Positions 24,263 through 36,732 of a DNA stretch of 64,000 bases are shown here, piece by piece. Below the pieces are notes generated by a model. It had not been told where the DNA came from, did no database searches, and saw only the letters and a program-made list of their open reading frames with translations. The stretch comes from Escallonia rubra (Eukaryota; Streptophyta; Magnoliopsida; Escalloniales; Escalloniaceae). The stretch is taken from positions 32,790-96,789 of the forward strand of contig JAVXUO010000290.1 in the NCBI GenBank assembly GCA_033065855.1. Direction: 5' to 3'. The translations under genes were made by a program, and so were the position numbers. The first letter of the stretch is position 1; every line of letters starts with the position of its first letter.

Positions 24263-25912
24263 ATGGCTTACGTTGGGGGTATGGAGGGTAGTTCTACCAC
24301 TAGGCCTCCATTGTTTAATGTGACCAATTATAGTGTGTGGAAAGTTAAGATGAAAATCTACTTAGAATCTCAAGACTATGAGATGTGGGATATTGTTGAG
24401 AATGACCCATTCGTTCCGATAAAGGTGGTTGACAAGGTTGAAGAGCCTAAATCCAAATCGGAGTATAGTGATCATGATAAGAAGATGATTTGTATGAATG
24501 CTAGAGCGAAAAATTGTCTTATGTGTGCTTTAGACACTAATGAACTCAATAGAGTCATTATGTGTAATTCCGCTAAGAGTATTTGGGATACTCTTCAAGT
24601 CACTCATGAAGGGACTTCTCTTCTTAGAGACTCCAAGATGAACTTATTGTTTAGAGATTATGAGTTATTCCATATGCTTCCAAATGAATCCGTTACAGAT
24701 ATGAATACTCGTTTTACTAACATTGTGAACCCTTTGAAGCAATTGGGCAAGGAATTCACTAATGGTGATCTCGTAAGAAAAGTGATTAGGTCCTTACCAA
24801 GAGCTTGGGATGCAAAGATCACCGCCATCCAAGAATCAAAGAATCTTAATATCTTTCCTCTTGATGAATTGATGTGCTCACTTATGACGTACGAAATGCA
24901 ACTCAAGACCTTTGATCAAGAGGACGTCAAGAAGAAGCCTACATCAATTGCTCTTAAAGCTTCATCTTCAAACCTTGAGTCAAGTGATGATGATGAAGAA
25001 TTTGATGAAGAGGATATTGCAATGGTTGCAAAGAACTTCAAGAAGTTCTTAAGATTTAGAAGGAATGATGGGAGAAGGCAACAAAATGCTAGCAACGAAG
25101 AGAAGCTTTGCTACAAATGCCACAAGCCGGGACACATGAAGATGGATTGTCCTATCTACAAAAGGGAGAAGAAGGAAATAAGAGATGTATGGGAAAGAGC
25201 TAAAAGAAGACAATTCTCTAAGAAAGAGAACAAGGAGAAGGAAAGAGCAATGAATGCCGAACATACTCCAACATGGAGTGACTTTGATTCAAGTGATGAA
25301 GACAGTGAGAAGAATGATCAAGCAAATCTATGCTTCATGGCTCAAAAAGAAGGTGATGTAACTTCTTCATATAGTGATAGTGATAGCAATTGCTCCAATG
25401 ATGATATTTATGATACTTACGCTCTTTTATACGAAGAATCCATGAAATTAGCCAAGAAAAATTGTACTTTGAAAAAACAAGTGCATGCGATTTCAAAAGG
25501 GCCAGATGACTTAAAAAGTGAAAATAATGAGTTGCATGCCAAGAATGAATGCATATCTAGCCATTTATATGTAGAGCATGTGAATAATGATTTGGTTGAA
25601 TTGATTGTGAGCATTCCTAGCACAAAACAAATCTCTTGTAATTCTTCGATTTTAGAAAAACAAAATGAAAATTTAAAGCTTGAGATTTGTGATTTGAAAA
25701 GATGCCTTGAAAAATTTGTTGATGGAAAAAACAACTTGGATGTCATGGTTGGACACCAAAGAGTTGGCCTAAACAAAGGCGGTGTTGGATTAGATCCCCT
25801 CACCTTGCCTCCTAAAGTTTTTAAACAACAAGCTAGGTTAAATGTTCCTCCAAGACAACCAAAGAACTATTGCACACCATTTACACATTGTGGTTGGTGC
25901 AACAAGAAATGA
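24263..25912 (+). CDS. gag: Copia Gag polyprotein (UBN2 / zinc knuckle)
   Basis: An intact 549-codon frame. The N-terminus (residues 12-45) has the NYSVWKVKMKIYLESQD segment of the DUF4219/UBN2 gag domain. A UBN2 core with KSIWDTLQVTHEG and LVRKVIRSLPRAWDAKI follows at about residues 105-180. A CCHC zinc knuckle, CYKCHKPGHMKMDC, lies near residues 282-295. The later part is acidic, then coiled-coil-like with heptad Leu. Gag forms the virus-like particle and binds element RNA. The frame ends TGA at 25910-25912. Just beyond it KKMWVVKEFL and KMWVPKV, usual for the SIRE/Maximus lineage, appear in another register. The frame has no internal stops, so the element is young or gag is under selection. 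Pol functions would have to come from a partner element. Confidence 0.88.
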   Translation: MAYVGGMEGSSTTRPPLFNVTNYSVWKVKMKIYLESQDYEMWDIVENDPFVPIKVVDKVEEPKSKSEYSDHDKKMICMNARAKNCLMCALDTNELNRVIMCNSAKSIWDTLQVTHEGTSLLRDSKMNLLFRDYELFHMLPNESVTDMNTRFTNIVNPLKQLGKEFTNGDLVRKVIRSLPRAWDAKITAIQESKNLNIFPLDELMCSLMTYEMQLKTFDQEDVKKKPTSIALKASSSNLESSDDDEEFDEEDIAMVAKNFKKFLRFRRNDGRRQQNASNEEKLCYKCHKPGHMKMDCPIYKREKKEIRDVWERAKRRQFSKKENKEKERAMNAEHTPTWSDFDSSDEDSEKNDQANLCFMAQKEGDVTSSYSDSDSNCSNDDIYDTYALLYEESMKLAKKNCTLKKQVHAISKGPDDLKSENNELHAKNECISSHLYVEHVNNDLVELIVSIPSTKQISCNSSILEKQNENLKLEICDLKRCLEKFVDGKNNLDVMVGHQRVGLNKGGVGLDPLTLPPKVFKQQARLNVPPRQPKNYCTPFTHCGWCNKK

Positions 25913-27177
25913 CATATGACTAGTTATTGTCCTTGTAGAATTGTTTATGTTGGATGTGTAAAGAAAATGTGGGTTGTTAAAGAGTTTCTTAATGTTGCTA
26001 AGACTAACACTCATGGACCCAAGAAAATGTGGGTACCAAAAGTTAGACCTAAATTGTAATTGTAGGTTGTTCAAAGCAAAGGCAAATAGCAACAAGGAGA
26101 AGGCTCCAAGAAAATTTTGAGAAGGAGGAGCAACAAGCTAAATCTTAAGGGGGAGTAAGCATTCCGAGATTGGACATGCTACTTCAAATGAGGAGAGCCT
26201 CAAAGCTTGTCAAGAAAATGGACTTCAAGAATGATCACTCATGAGCTCAATTCCTTGGTAATTCACCAAGAGGGTAAAACCTAATACTCTATTAAACATT
26301 GTGGTATGTGCTAAACTTATACATCATTATGCATGCTTAAATTGTCACACTTATTCCTCGTGATATAAATAGCTTGCTAAGAATTGATGTGAACCTTGCC
26401 ATCAATCCTTGATTGTTTACTTATAATCTTGGATACTTGTTGGATTTAGATGACGATAAATGATCCTCTTGCACTTATATTGGAAACATTGATTGTTGAT
26501 GACTATTGTTGGCTTTATAGAAATTCCATGTTTAGATTGTGTCGTCTTAATGTTTCAAGTTGCCATTCCTACACACACACACCTTTTGGTAATGCCAAAA
26601 GAGCATGACTCGGTTAGACATTTAGTTGTGTTTGTTGAATATTATTGGCGTGCATTGATTGAGGGGGAGCATACATTAGGATGGAGTATGCAAACTTAAT
26701 AGAGGGAGCTTACATGCTTGAATCACATTCTATCTTGTTACTCTTGGAAAATGCATGAAGTAGATGAGATTATTGAGCTACTTTGCATATCTTTCTTTGG
26801 ATCATGAAGGAACTCTCGATGTCATCAGTATGAGTTCATGAGTTATATGCACTTCACGCCATTATCTTGCTTATAACTATCTCTTCACACATGCATACCC
26901 TTGTCTCTTTGTTGATGACAAAGGGGGAGAAATAATCTTGATTCTATATGCTATGTGATTGTGTGTTTTGAGATAACATTAAAGGAAGAGCATATCTTGT
27001 TTTAGCTAGGGAAGCTAGCTACAAGCTTAATTGCTATATGAGATAAATTGACATATCTTGAGTATACAAGAAATGATTGAATGTTCTATGTGAGATTGTT
27101 GTGCTTAAATGTCTATCATATGATACATCATACCTTATATAGAATCAATGTTTGTCATCATCAAAAAGGGGGAGATT
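25913..27177 (+). other. Copia internal region lacking pol, with repeated polypurine motifs
   Basis: AAGGGGGAG-type or GAGGGGGAG motifs occur near 26149, 26661, 26924 and 27168. The last is immediately before the 3' LTR start and is the functional-looking PPT. No protease, integrase or RT motif is seen in any frame. Confidence 0.6.
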
Positions 27178-27193
27178 GTTAGCCCTAGGGTTC

Positions 27194-28435
27194 CTCTTGA
27201 TGATCAGAAACCATGCAACCAAGCTCTTGGATTAGTCATCGTATAATGAATCGTACAAAGATAGTCATCCTCTTGCTTGGAATGCCACAAAAATTCTTAC
27301 TTAAACGAGTAGTTAGACTACTTTCCAAGAAGACTAATTTACATAACAGTAAACTATCATATAAAAAATAAAACGAATACAAGTTTTTGAGCCTAACTCT
27401 TAATTAACTAAATCCGATTTCGGACAGTGACCAAACCACATACAACTTCAATTGGAAATGTTTGGCTGCCTTTACAAGGGAACGAGCAAACTTCTTTTTT
27501 CATTGGTCTTAGCAGTAACTGGATTGTCTTCTTAGTTATATGAGAAGCTAAGGTACTTTCCAAGAACACCAATGAAATGCAAGAAATGTAAAATAGTTAC
27601 GTTAGAAAAAAACTTATCCTAACAGAAAATCAAAGTAACACCAAGAACAATCTAGGTGGGTCTAATCCATAGTCTACATTACATCCTTATCCTTTTTCTT
27701 TTCTTCCTCTTTATTGTTTATCTTTACAACTCCTAAAAACATCAAAAAGCCTAGTTTACTAAAGCTACAAGCTCCAACATAACCTCTCCCTAAACCATCA
27801 AAAGGATCCCACTTTATTACGTGCTGAATTTAGAAGCCACTCCAAAATCACAACCACTTTTGTCCCACACACAGGTCCGCTCTCCAAGAAGAGGCAACAA
27901 GTGTCCACAGCTTCTACCCCAGTCTCTCGTCCCCACGTGAGGTCACGGGGGCTCAGTATAAATACCTAGACAACCGGTGGTAGGCCAGAGATAATGAAGC
28001 TCCGATCGTACAAAGTATTGGTAGTCCACCTTTATAACAATCAGGATGTTGCTCGTCACCTAAACTTGTCTCTGAAATCAAATCAATCCTTAACTCTGAA
28101 AACCACCTTAGCGACAAATGCCACCACCACTGCTCATTTAAAGGCTGTAGCTTCCGCAGGGAACAAGGGAGTCCACTGGAAGGGACAAGAGAAACACGGA
28201 AAGATATTTAGGGTGGGTAGGTCCTAACTACATTTAAGAGTGGGCAAACCATGAAATCAACCCTAAACAAATACAACCTCTAAAGCAACCGTGAACAGAC
28301 CTTAGGTCATAAGGGAAAGGAAGGAACAATTGGGGTTTTGGTAAATTAAGTAAAAAAGAAAACACCAAATCAAACCAAAGCCGAGGAGACCAACAAGACA
28401 CACTGCTCAACCACCACAATATCCGATCACTATAC
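27194..28435. other. Unassigned stretch
   Basis: No recognisable protein. A TATA-like TATAAATA near 27958 follows a CACGTG-containing GC-rich segment and could be an LTR promoter remnant. Confidence 0.35.
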
Positions 28436-28439
28436 CAGA

Positions 28440-29880
28440 AACCTACCTACCCATCTTGGTTGCGAATAGCTATGTCATCGGAAGTATCAAAAATTTGAAA
28501 GCCACTAAATGATGGGCTTAATTGAACCAGGATATATAGAGCCACCACTTGATGGAATCGAGTAAAATTATGATAAGAAAAGCGTGCAAGAAGCATAACA
28601 GGAAGGCGGGGAAATAGTGAAGTCCGATAGCCCCACAGGAAGCATACATAGAAGCATAACATATTTTGGATCCAATGTTCTCTATCACTTGATCTCCAAG
28701 CAGAATTCAAAGGGACGCCACTTCTAGCTCCATAGGAAGGACATGGTTCATGCCATAAACCAAAGAGTAGGTGAAGCCCCAGTTGACGGTCACTACAAAG
28801 TCTGATAGCTCCATAGGGCATATGAAAGTATGTTCGGCCAACCATGACATGAGTCTACCAATTTACTTGGAAACAATTGATGTTCATGTTGGCAGCTTCT
28901 ACGGCTCCATTGGTTTAAGGTTTGTGGCCGAAGATTGATGTCGAACAATTGCCATATTCTTCAACCATTGCTGTGAATCGCATTACAAATTGTATATCGT
29001 TATCATAGTTCAACTTATGAGGGACCCAAAATTGATAGATAATGTTGCTCTGTAGGAACATAGTCACTTTCTTAGCATTAAGAATAGCATGTAAAGCTAC
29101 CTTAACCGAATTTGTGAAGTAATCGGCGGCTATTAGAAAAATGTCCATTAGATGCCTTCAGAGTAACTCTATTTCAATTCCCAAAGTAGAAAATAGACAC
29201 GATCTCATAGAATACAACTCCAGAAGGGTAAGTTGTCGTAGACCTGGCATTTATGGCATATCCATACAAAGTCGATATAATCTTGTCTCATGGTACTCCA
29301 GTAACACTCTTGACGGATGATATCTTTGGCAAGCATTCCAGCATTCATATGAGGCCCACAATCACGTAAGTGATCCTTTCTATAATATATGTTCACTTCC
29401 TTTTTGAGTTACACACTACAAGAGTTCTCCATTCTGATGCCTTTTATATAGTATCTGGACACACGTGATGAATTGAGTGGTTTATCTTTGCAAAACCAAT
29501 CGATTTTTCTGAGAAGCCCTTGTGGGATATATTCCATCTCGAAGTGCCCGATGTTTTTTCCGGTTAACAAAGATAAACTCAAAAAAATAGCTTCAACGAT
29601 AATCACACAGACGTTTTCATCTAGAAAGTTAGCTTCCAAATTGGTAGTACTTTTTGCTGGACAATCAGTAGCAAATCTACCACTGCCTTGTATTTTTTTG
29701 ACTTTTTGCTGACATAGGTTATGTCTAATTTCTGGCAACATGACCCACTTAGTGGTGTGATTAGATAGGTAGACTTTTCAAACAAGTACTTGATGGAATC
29801 CATTCCTAATACCAATTTAAAAGGTATGATTGTACATAATGTCATAACTTTTAAGTTGTCCACACAAGAGAGACACAACT
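28440..29880 (-). pseudogene. Ty3/gypsy (Tat-like) RNase H-integrase relic
   Basis: Minus strand, from high to low coordinate. First is RNase H/linker: MDSIKYLFEKS and KLDITYVSKKSKKYKAVVDL (29810-29680). Next is the H2C2 zinc region, with CGPHMNAGMLAKDIIRQECY and CHKCQVYDNL (29370-29230). The integrase core follows: IAADYFTNSVKVALHAI, NIIYQFWVPHKLNYDNDIQF (29140-28980). Last is the C-terminal TYSLVYGMNHVLPMELEV block in a shifted frame (28790-28700). The DPLKYLFEKP and AIDYFTKWVEA style fits the Tat/Retand lineage and not the chromovirus next to it. Many stops. The gypsy element beginning at 29890 has inserted into it. Confidence 0.72.
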
Positions 29881-29889
29881 ATTCTCTAA

Positions 29890-31740
29890 TGTAACGCCCT
29901 GATTTTTCAGAACGCTAGTTTCAAATAGACAAAGGTATGTAGAGTGTCTAACTATGAGTCTCCAAGAGACATTAATAAATTCTACACTGGCTTAAAAAAG
30001 CCACAAAGCCTTAATTTACTCCACACAGTGTTCTAAAATACAAAGTAACTCAAAATAGTTTCTTTCTATTATAAATTTTCAAAGTCATACTAACTATAAA
30101 GTAAACTACTAACTCTCAGTCATATAGCTAACCCTGCAATCCAGTCTCTTCTACTACTGATCACTTGAAAGGAAAGTAATAAGGGAGTGAGCTAAATGCT
30201 CGGTAAGGTTGCTTAATGGACCAACCAAAATGATGCAGAATGTATGAGAAAACAAAATTATAGACGTACAGAATTTTAACGGAACAGACAAGATAGAATT
30301 TTACAATGCTAAATATATTTTTGTGCAGAGATAGACACCAAAATAGCCATTCAAAAATAAAGTCACACATGTCATCACTAACACATGAGACAAGGCTCTG
30401 AAAATAAGATCGTGATATCTAACTCATCCGACTGAGCTAGCCTATATGGGTAAGTAAAGAATAGTCACAAACACTATGACATAGCTCATAAGATAGCTTA
30501 CACTTGTTTTCAATAAATTTGGTGAGACGCCAAAATATGCCTAGACGATATTACTAGTGGGCCATATACATATACATTTAGTGGCTTACAACTCATGTCA
30601 AGTATCACTAATAAGTTACACATAGTCTTGTGGCAAAAACATGTACAAATGATTTTGAAATGCACTGGACTTGAATCAAATGCTCAAAAAACAGATTTGC
30701 ATGAGTTAAAAATGCTCAAAAGAAGTTGCAAGCAAGAACATTAGAAACACTAATGGACAACAATTGTTATGCAACATATTATCTGAAAGGATAATTCTCG
30801 CACCTCAGGCTACTGGACTGGAGTTATAACCGTGAAAATAAACAAAAGTTTAATGAAGGAAAGTACAGAAATACAATAGGAGTAATTTGTTCGATGCATT
30901 ACACATAATGAGTAACAATGGCACAAATGACTAACAATGAAATCAACCATTAGAAAATTACAAAACTTAAACAAAAAATTTAATACCATATTTGTTCTTC
31001 TAGCTTTTATACAAAACTATAAGACAAACGGTACCATGCTCCAGTAATGCATGCTTCATCGCCAACAAAAAAAGCAGATGTTAGGATCTCAACGAAAATT
31101 AGCAACGACATATCAAGCGATATGGCAATCAAGAAATCAAACACTCAAAAAAATGTGATCCATAGCAGATTAATTATCAAACAGGAGTAAACCCTTGCAA
31201 TGTAGAGAAGTCGAGATCATGAAAACTCAAATCTAAAATAAAGATAAGCTCTTACGAAAGACTGATCGGTCCAACATTGATAGCTTTCAAAATTGATAAA
31301 CTCATACCTCTAATTATACAATTAATTCAAAATCCTTGATCTCCTCAACCAATTTATATCAAAAGCTCTCAAAGCAATGACCAAAAGTTCAAGAGATCTC
31401 TTCCTAGAAGTTGTTTGGAGACCATTGAGAAGTCTGTAGTGATCTTAGGGCAAATCAGCATATTGTACGTAAAGTATCGAAAACCTAAAGAATGTGTATT
31501 TATATTCCTAAAATTATTAAAATCGTAGGATACTCACTATCTCCAAAATATTCTAACTTTTTAAATAGGCCAAGCTAAAGCCCAAATTGAAATTGGGTCA
31601 TCTAGTCCAAAAAGTGTAACCCACTTTTCAAAAGTGAAAAAATCTATTTTGTTTGTTAGGCCCAAGCACCAAGAAGAATTATAAAAACAAAGTCAAATTT
31701 TTTTTTTGACTTTAACGCATTTAATATTCGGGGTCTAACA
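29890..31740 (-). repeat. 3' LTR of the gypsy element
   Basis: On the minus strand it starts TGTTAGACCCCGAAT and ends CAGGGCGTTACA. It matches 36733-38480 over its length, for example the ACTTGAAAGG and GAGATAGACACCA segments. Length is about 1851 bp. Confidence 0.8.
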
Positions 31741-32424
31741 TCCACATCCCTAAAATAAAAATTCCGTCCTCTGAATTAAAATATACTTAAGTCGTAAAAA
31801 AGGTGCAGATAAGCACGTCACATAGATCCCTCAGAATCCCAAGATCTCGAATGGCTAAAAAAACATAGGGCTAAGCTAGCCCTTCTTACCGAAAGGCATC
31901 ACCCTCTTTCAATGTGAAACTATTAAAACACGTGATCACATACTTCAAACTCAAGTTCGCGACAGTACTGAGATATATAGCTCTATTGTCTATCCTGGGC
32001 AGCTCTGAGACGTTCCCAAATCAAACCACCTTATGAGTAGTCAATTGTACCAATACTAGTTCAAGTAGTCGTCTCTTGCCTGTCTTATCTCAGCATAGTC
32101 GATTCATGCACATATGTCCATATAATGCCTCAAATAGTGCCATCTTAATAATGACCCAATAGCTATTATTATAGTCATTAGCTAAAGGTACGTGCCAATG
32201 AACACTAAGATCTATTCTGCAAGCCCTCAACATATGTACGTTCGGGCTCTAGCGTCCGAACGCTACGTTCGGGCTACCTATCTATCTGTGGGTGACAAGC
32301 AGTGCTGAAAATAGGATCAATTCCTATAAAATTCTGGAAACTCCTCCAGAATTACGAAGTAAAATATGGATATCGATTTGACACAATATACTATCTAATC
32401 GATATATAATCTAACTAGCTTAGA

Positions 32425-32912
32425 TAATTGTGGTGTAGCTCGGATCGGATGGAAATGTGTTATCTTGTCAATGTATCAACAATAACCCAGATAGACATTT
32501 TTGAATCTCTTTTTGGTTGGTCCGTTGAGCGACCTTACTGGCCATTTGGCTCACTCCCTTATTTTTTACTTTCAGGTGATCAGATGAGGAGACTATATTA
32601 TAGGGCTAGCTGTGTGACTGAGAGCTAGCAGTTTTATATCAGACTCAGTATCAGTATTTTAGAAGTAATACTTACAGTTTATTTTAGAACTCCTTGTAGG
32701 AGTTATTTGGGACTATGTGACTATTTTAAGTCGGTGCGGTATTTATTGATGTTTCTTGGAGATTAAATTTTTAGATGCTCAGAATACCTTTTAAATTCTT
32801 AGACGCTCAGGATACCCATTTGGGAGACTTTTTAAAATTTGTGATTTTCTGTCTTTGTTTATTTGAAATTAATGCTTTGAAAAATTAGGGACGTCATATT
32901 AACACCAACATC
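32425..32912 (+). repeat. Inverted fragment of the same gypsy LTR
   Basis: The reverse complement matches the 29890-30420 part of the LTR (GTGAGCCAAATGGCCAGTAAGG, in pieces) and ends CCCTAATTTTTC next to RT sequence. This antiparallel piece lies where RNase H/integrase should be, implying a rearrangement or a second insertion. Confidence 0.65.
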
Positions 32913-35390
32913 TTCTTCCATTTGTGAAAATTGGCCTCACACTCCTTGCTCCAAACAAATCAAGTGTTCTTCTTAGTCAATTGAGTCAAAGGCATAGTTA
33001 TTCTTGAAAAACCTTATACAAATCGATGGTAGTAGCCCGCCAATCCCAAAAAGCTTCGCAGTTCTGTAACCATGGTAGGCCTATGCCATTTAGTTACCAC
33101 GACAATCTTAGAGGGATCAACGTCTATCCTTAGTCACCACATGTCCCATAAATATAACTTGCCCAAGCCAAAAATTGCATAACTTAGCATACAACTGATT
33201 ATCCCTCAAAGTCTATAGGATAAATTTCAGGTGCTCGCCATGCTCTTCCTATGACTTAGATTAGAGTACACCAGAATATCGTCAATAAAATCTATAGTGA
33301 ACCGTCTTAGAAAAAAAAATTCCTAGACCCGGGAAAGGTCTAAAACTAGGAATTACCATCTTATTCTTTTAAACAAGAAGGAAAACAAGAAAAACCCTAA
33401 AAGGACTCTAGAATGTCCAAAGATTACTAATCTATCTAGAAATAGAGAAATGGATTCGGGGACTAAGTTATGCAATGAGAAGGTGTAGGTACCCCTTATA
33501 CCCTTTTAGTTTATACTTTAATTTTATTGATTTTTGGCCTTAAACATACAAACATGCAAAAAAACAAAATCCTAATTCTAAAATGGCCTAAGTATCTGAT
33601 CGAACAAACCAGAATCAGAACCGTCATAGTTCGACTGGGCCCTACAGATGGCAACTTATATTTCGGTGTTAGACTCGAACTAGGAAACGAGATGAAAAGA
33701 TTGTTTTTCATATTTTGTACATTGGAACTGTGATCTCGGGGAGGGGAAACACACTAGACTAGTCTAAACTAGTCTAGAGAGAATAAATATATCTCCAAAA
33801 TGCGCTGGCCTAGAAGCTTTCCAAAAAACTGGTATAAAAACTCTAGAAAGAACAAGCTAGTCCTTAGAAATAGTATAAAAGCTTTAGAAAGAAAAAACTG
33901 GCCCTTAGAAATGTAGCCTAAAGAGCCTTTTTATAGAGGTCTGGGCCGATAGAAATGATAAAGATGATCATCTCAATCTGTGATATGGTGATAAAACTAA
34001 ATATTTGATAGAAATCGCAAACTGAAAAAAAAAGTCAACGAATCTTGAGAAACTGGTTGGTTCACCCTTTATAATTTTATGATTTTTCCCAATTTTCAGA
34101 CGTTATCTGTCCTTAATTCGGTAATTATCTCTATAAAAGTTAGAAGGGATGTACCAGAATTAGGGATTATCTCCATATTTCATATAAATTAAGGATTAAT
34201 CACATGCATCAAGGATAGTCACAAGATATTTCTAAGTCATCCAATCAATCACAATCTCTTAACTAGACCAGGGTTAAACGTAACTAACTGGACTTGCTTA
34301 ACCAACTGGACTGGACTCTAACTGTCGGTGGACTGGACAACATATTGGACTTAATTAAAATAGATTAGGTTCATTGTATTAGTAGGCCTGGACCCATAAT
34401 AATAACAAATTTCATCAATAATAAAGCCCAATAAAACACAAAGAAGAAAGATAAAATAAAACGATAAAAATAGGGGTGTCTATAGAAACGATAACGAACT
34501 GATCCAGATACTGCTTAAACACACAATTCATCCGATCCATAAAAGCGGCAGGGACATTCCCCTAATGGCATAACTAAGACCTCATAGTGACTGTAACTTT
34601 TAGCTGATGGTATCTAGAACACAAATAAATCTTCGAGAAAAACCTTGCTCCCTGAAGTTGGTCAAACAAATCATCCATGCGGCAATGGGATACTTGTTAC
34701 ATGTGGTGATCTTATTCAACTCATGGTAGTCCATACAAAGTCTTAAAGTTCCATTCTTCTTCTTGACGAACAAGACAGGGGCACCCCAAGGTAACACGCT
34801 AGGGCTTATAAATCCTCTATCAACTAGCTCTTGAAGCTGTTCTTTTAACTCCCCATCTCTATAGGTGCCACTGAATACGAAGCCTTGGAAATAGGTACTG
34901 CACCAGGAACTAAATGAATTGTGAATTCAACCTCATGATTTATAAGTTTTCTCGATAACTCTTCAGAAAACACCTCGGCAAAGTTGCATACTATTGGTAT
35001 ATATGATATCTTGAGACTTCCATGACTAGAATCAAGGAAATGAGCAATGTAACTTTCACTGCCTTTTCGAAGCAACGATGAGCTGTTATAGCTGAGATAA
35101 GAGGCAACCCACTTGGCTATGAACCCCGAAACTCAAACTCAAATGAATAAGATAGGTAGAAACAAACTCAAACCGAGGTATGGTAGGATGCTAACTAATC
35201 CATAGCCAATATCACGAACATTGAAAGGAAATGGATCCCCAGGAAGGTCTCTATCACCAATGTAGATCATACAGTTCCTCAATACTGACTTAACTACCAC
35301 ACAATCCCCAGCTAGAATACCTACAATGAAATCATAGTCAAGAGATTGGGGGTTAACCCAAGACTGCGTGCAAACAAAAAAGAACATTGT
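32913..35390 (-). pseudogene. pol: Gypsy protease-reverse transcriptase, interrupted
   Basis: Minus strand. Near 35030-34880: SYIPIVCNFAEVFSEEL and [15 protein letters not shown] (linker before RT). At 34820-34700: [20 protein letters not shown] and [14 protein letters not shown] (RT fingers). After the inserted LTR, 33300-33275 gives DFIDDIL, the YxDD-type catalytic box. Then 33070-32920 gives [16 protein letters not shown] and LTQLTKK (connection). All are typical of Tekay/Del-like chromoviruses. A protease remnant lies at 35139-35387. Multiple stops and frameshifts. Confidence 0.78.
33298..34479 (-). mobile_element. Solo LTR inserted in gypsy RT
   Basis: CTATAG directly repeats at 33292-33297 and 34480-34485. 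Removing 1182 bp restores continuity of the RT coding segment just before the DFIDDIL box. On the minus strand the insert begins ACACCCCTATTTTTATCG, like Tat/Ogre LTRs, so it is most simply a solo LTR. Confidence 0.65.
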
Positions 35391-35590
35391 GTGGCACCAG
35401 AGTCAAATAATACATGTGCATCAATGAGTTAATTTGAATTGTAGCTGCCACCATATCATTCGCCTGATGCATCATTTTCTGTCATGTTGAACACTCTGCC
35501 AATAGTTTTAGATTTCTACCCTTTTGCTGATTGACTAGTACCTTGTTTCGGGCTCGAAGTTGTGCTCTCTACAGCTGATCTCTACATTCC

Positions 35591-36645
35591 AAACTGCCCT
35601 GATGTTGGAACGAGACAATCTTTGATATGGTGACCCTTCTGGCCACACCTAAAGCATGCTCCCGTATCCCAATGGCAACTCTAACCGTTGCTTGTTGTAC
35701 CTCTGACAAATAGGGTCTAAACATGTAGACATGGGTCTCTGAACAAAGTTCTGACTCGAACCCCTATTGAAATTACTCTGACCCTGACCCTTTTGACCAA
35801 ACGAAGATAAGAAGAAGTATGTCTACGCTTCCCATCATCACTTTGGGCCATGCATGACTGGGCTAACTTTCATCAATCTATCTTGCCCGCCTTGGCGCCT
35901 TTCCTCTCTCTATAATCTCTTGCCTCCTTCTTTATGGTCTTTGCCATGTCCAAGCACTAAACATAAGTGTTAATCATGACATGATCAATGTGCTGCCTAG
36001 GCTAGACCCCAAGTAAACAATGCACCCTATCCTTCTCACTTGCCACAAACTGCTTACCATAACCAGACAGTCACATAAACTTAACCTTATAGCCAGCAAC
36101 ACTCTCGTTCTCATTCTGTTTCAGGTTAAGAAAGTCACAATACATATCTTCTTTCACTCTCCTAGGAATGTAGCAGTTAAAGAATAAGTTCTTAAACTGA
36201 TCCTGTTATAGTTTTCTGTCGTTCCACTGTCCGTTTTACTATCCTCAATTGTTTTCAACCAGTGGTCTGCTTCCCATCTAGCTTATGCACCGTGAGTTCT
36301 ACTTTTCCTTATCAGTGCAACTCATAGACCTCAATATCTTCTCAACTCAATAAATTCACTTCTCTGCCACAATTACGTCATTTGTAACCCCAAAAGATTC
36401 TATATTTTTCTTATTAAATTGCATTAGTTATCTACGAGTTTGAGCCTGCCTGCGATTAGATTCTGTTGTGGGTTAGGATGATCTTTTGGTTTAGCTGAGC
36501 TTGCTGGTTTGCCGGCAGTTGAATCAGTTGGGCTTGCTGATTTTCTAGGATACTCAAAAAAATCTGGCAGATTCTCGTTCCCGGTGCCGTTTTGGTTTTC
36601 CATATTCCAACTGCTGGCGCACTTATTGTTATGATTGTCTATCAT
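35591..36645 (-). pseudogene. gag: Gypsy gag relic with CCHC zinc knuckle
   Basis: Start region at 36645 on the minus strand: MENQNGTGNENLPDFFEYP. A gag core in several frames follows. The zinc knuckle CFRCGQKGHHIKDC lies near 35660-35615. Lies directly downstream of PBS and 5' LTR. Stops and frameshifts. Confidence 0.65.
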
Positions 36646-36718
36646 TATTACCAGAGAAATATAAATTTAGATACTGAGTATGATAATATCCTTAAGTCTA
36701 CATGAGTTTAAACATATA

Positions 36719-36730
36719 GCTCTGATACAA
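36719..36730 (-). other. Primer binding site of the gypsy element
   Basis: Minus-strand TTGTATCAGAGC, one base from initiator Met-tRNA complement, two bases after the 5' LTR. Confidence 0.75.
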
Positions 36731-36732
36731 AC

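Larger units (their letters stand above)
22787..27193 (+). mobile_element. Ty1/copia element with gag but no pol (non-autonomous or deleted)
   Basis: It contains a 5' LTR (22787-24203), PBS (24206-24217), an intact gag frame (24263-25912) and a 1.2 kb internal stretch with polypurine-like motifs. A final PPT is directly followed by TGTTAGCCCTAGGG, the first bases of a 3' LTR that breaks off after about 16 bp. No protease, integrase or RT was found. Related copies of its LTR occur at 38814-40372 and 38481-42628. Confidence 0.82.
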
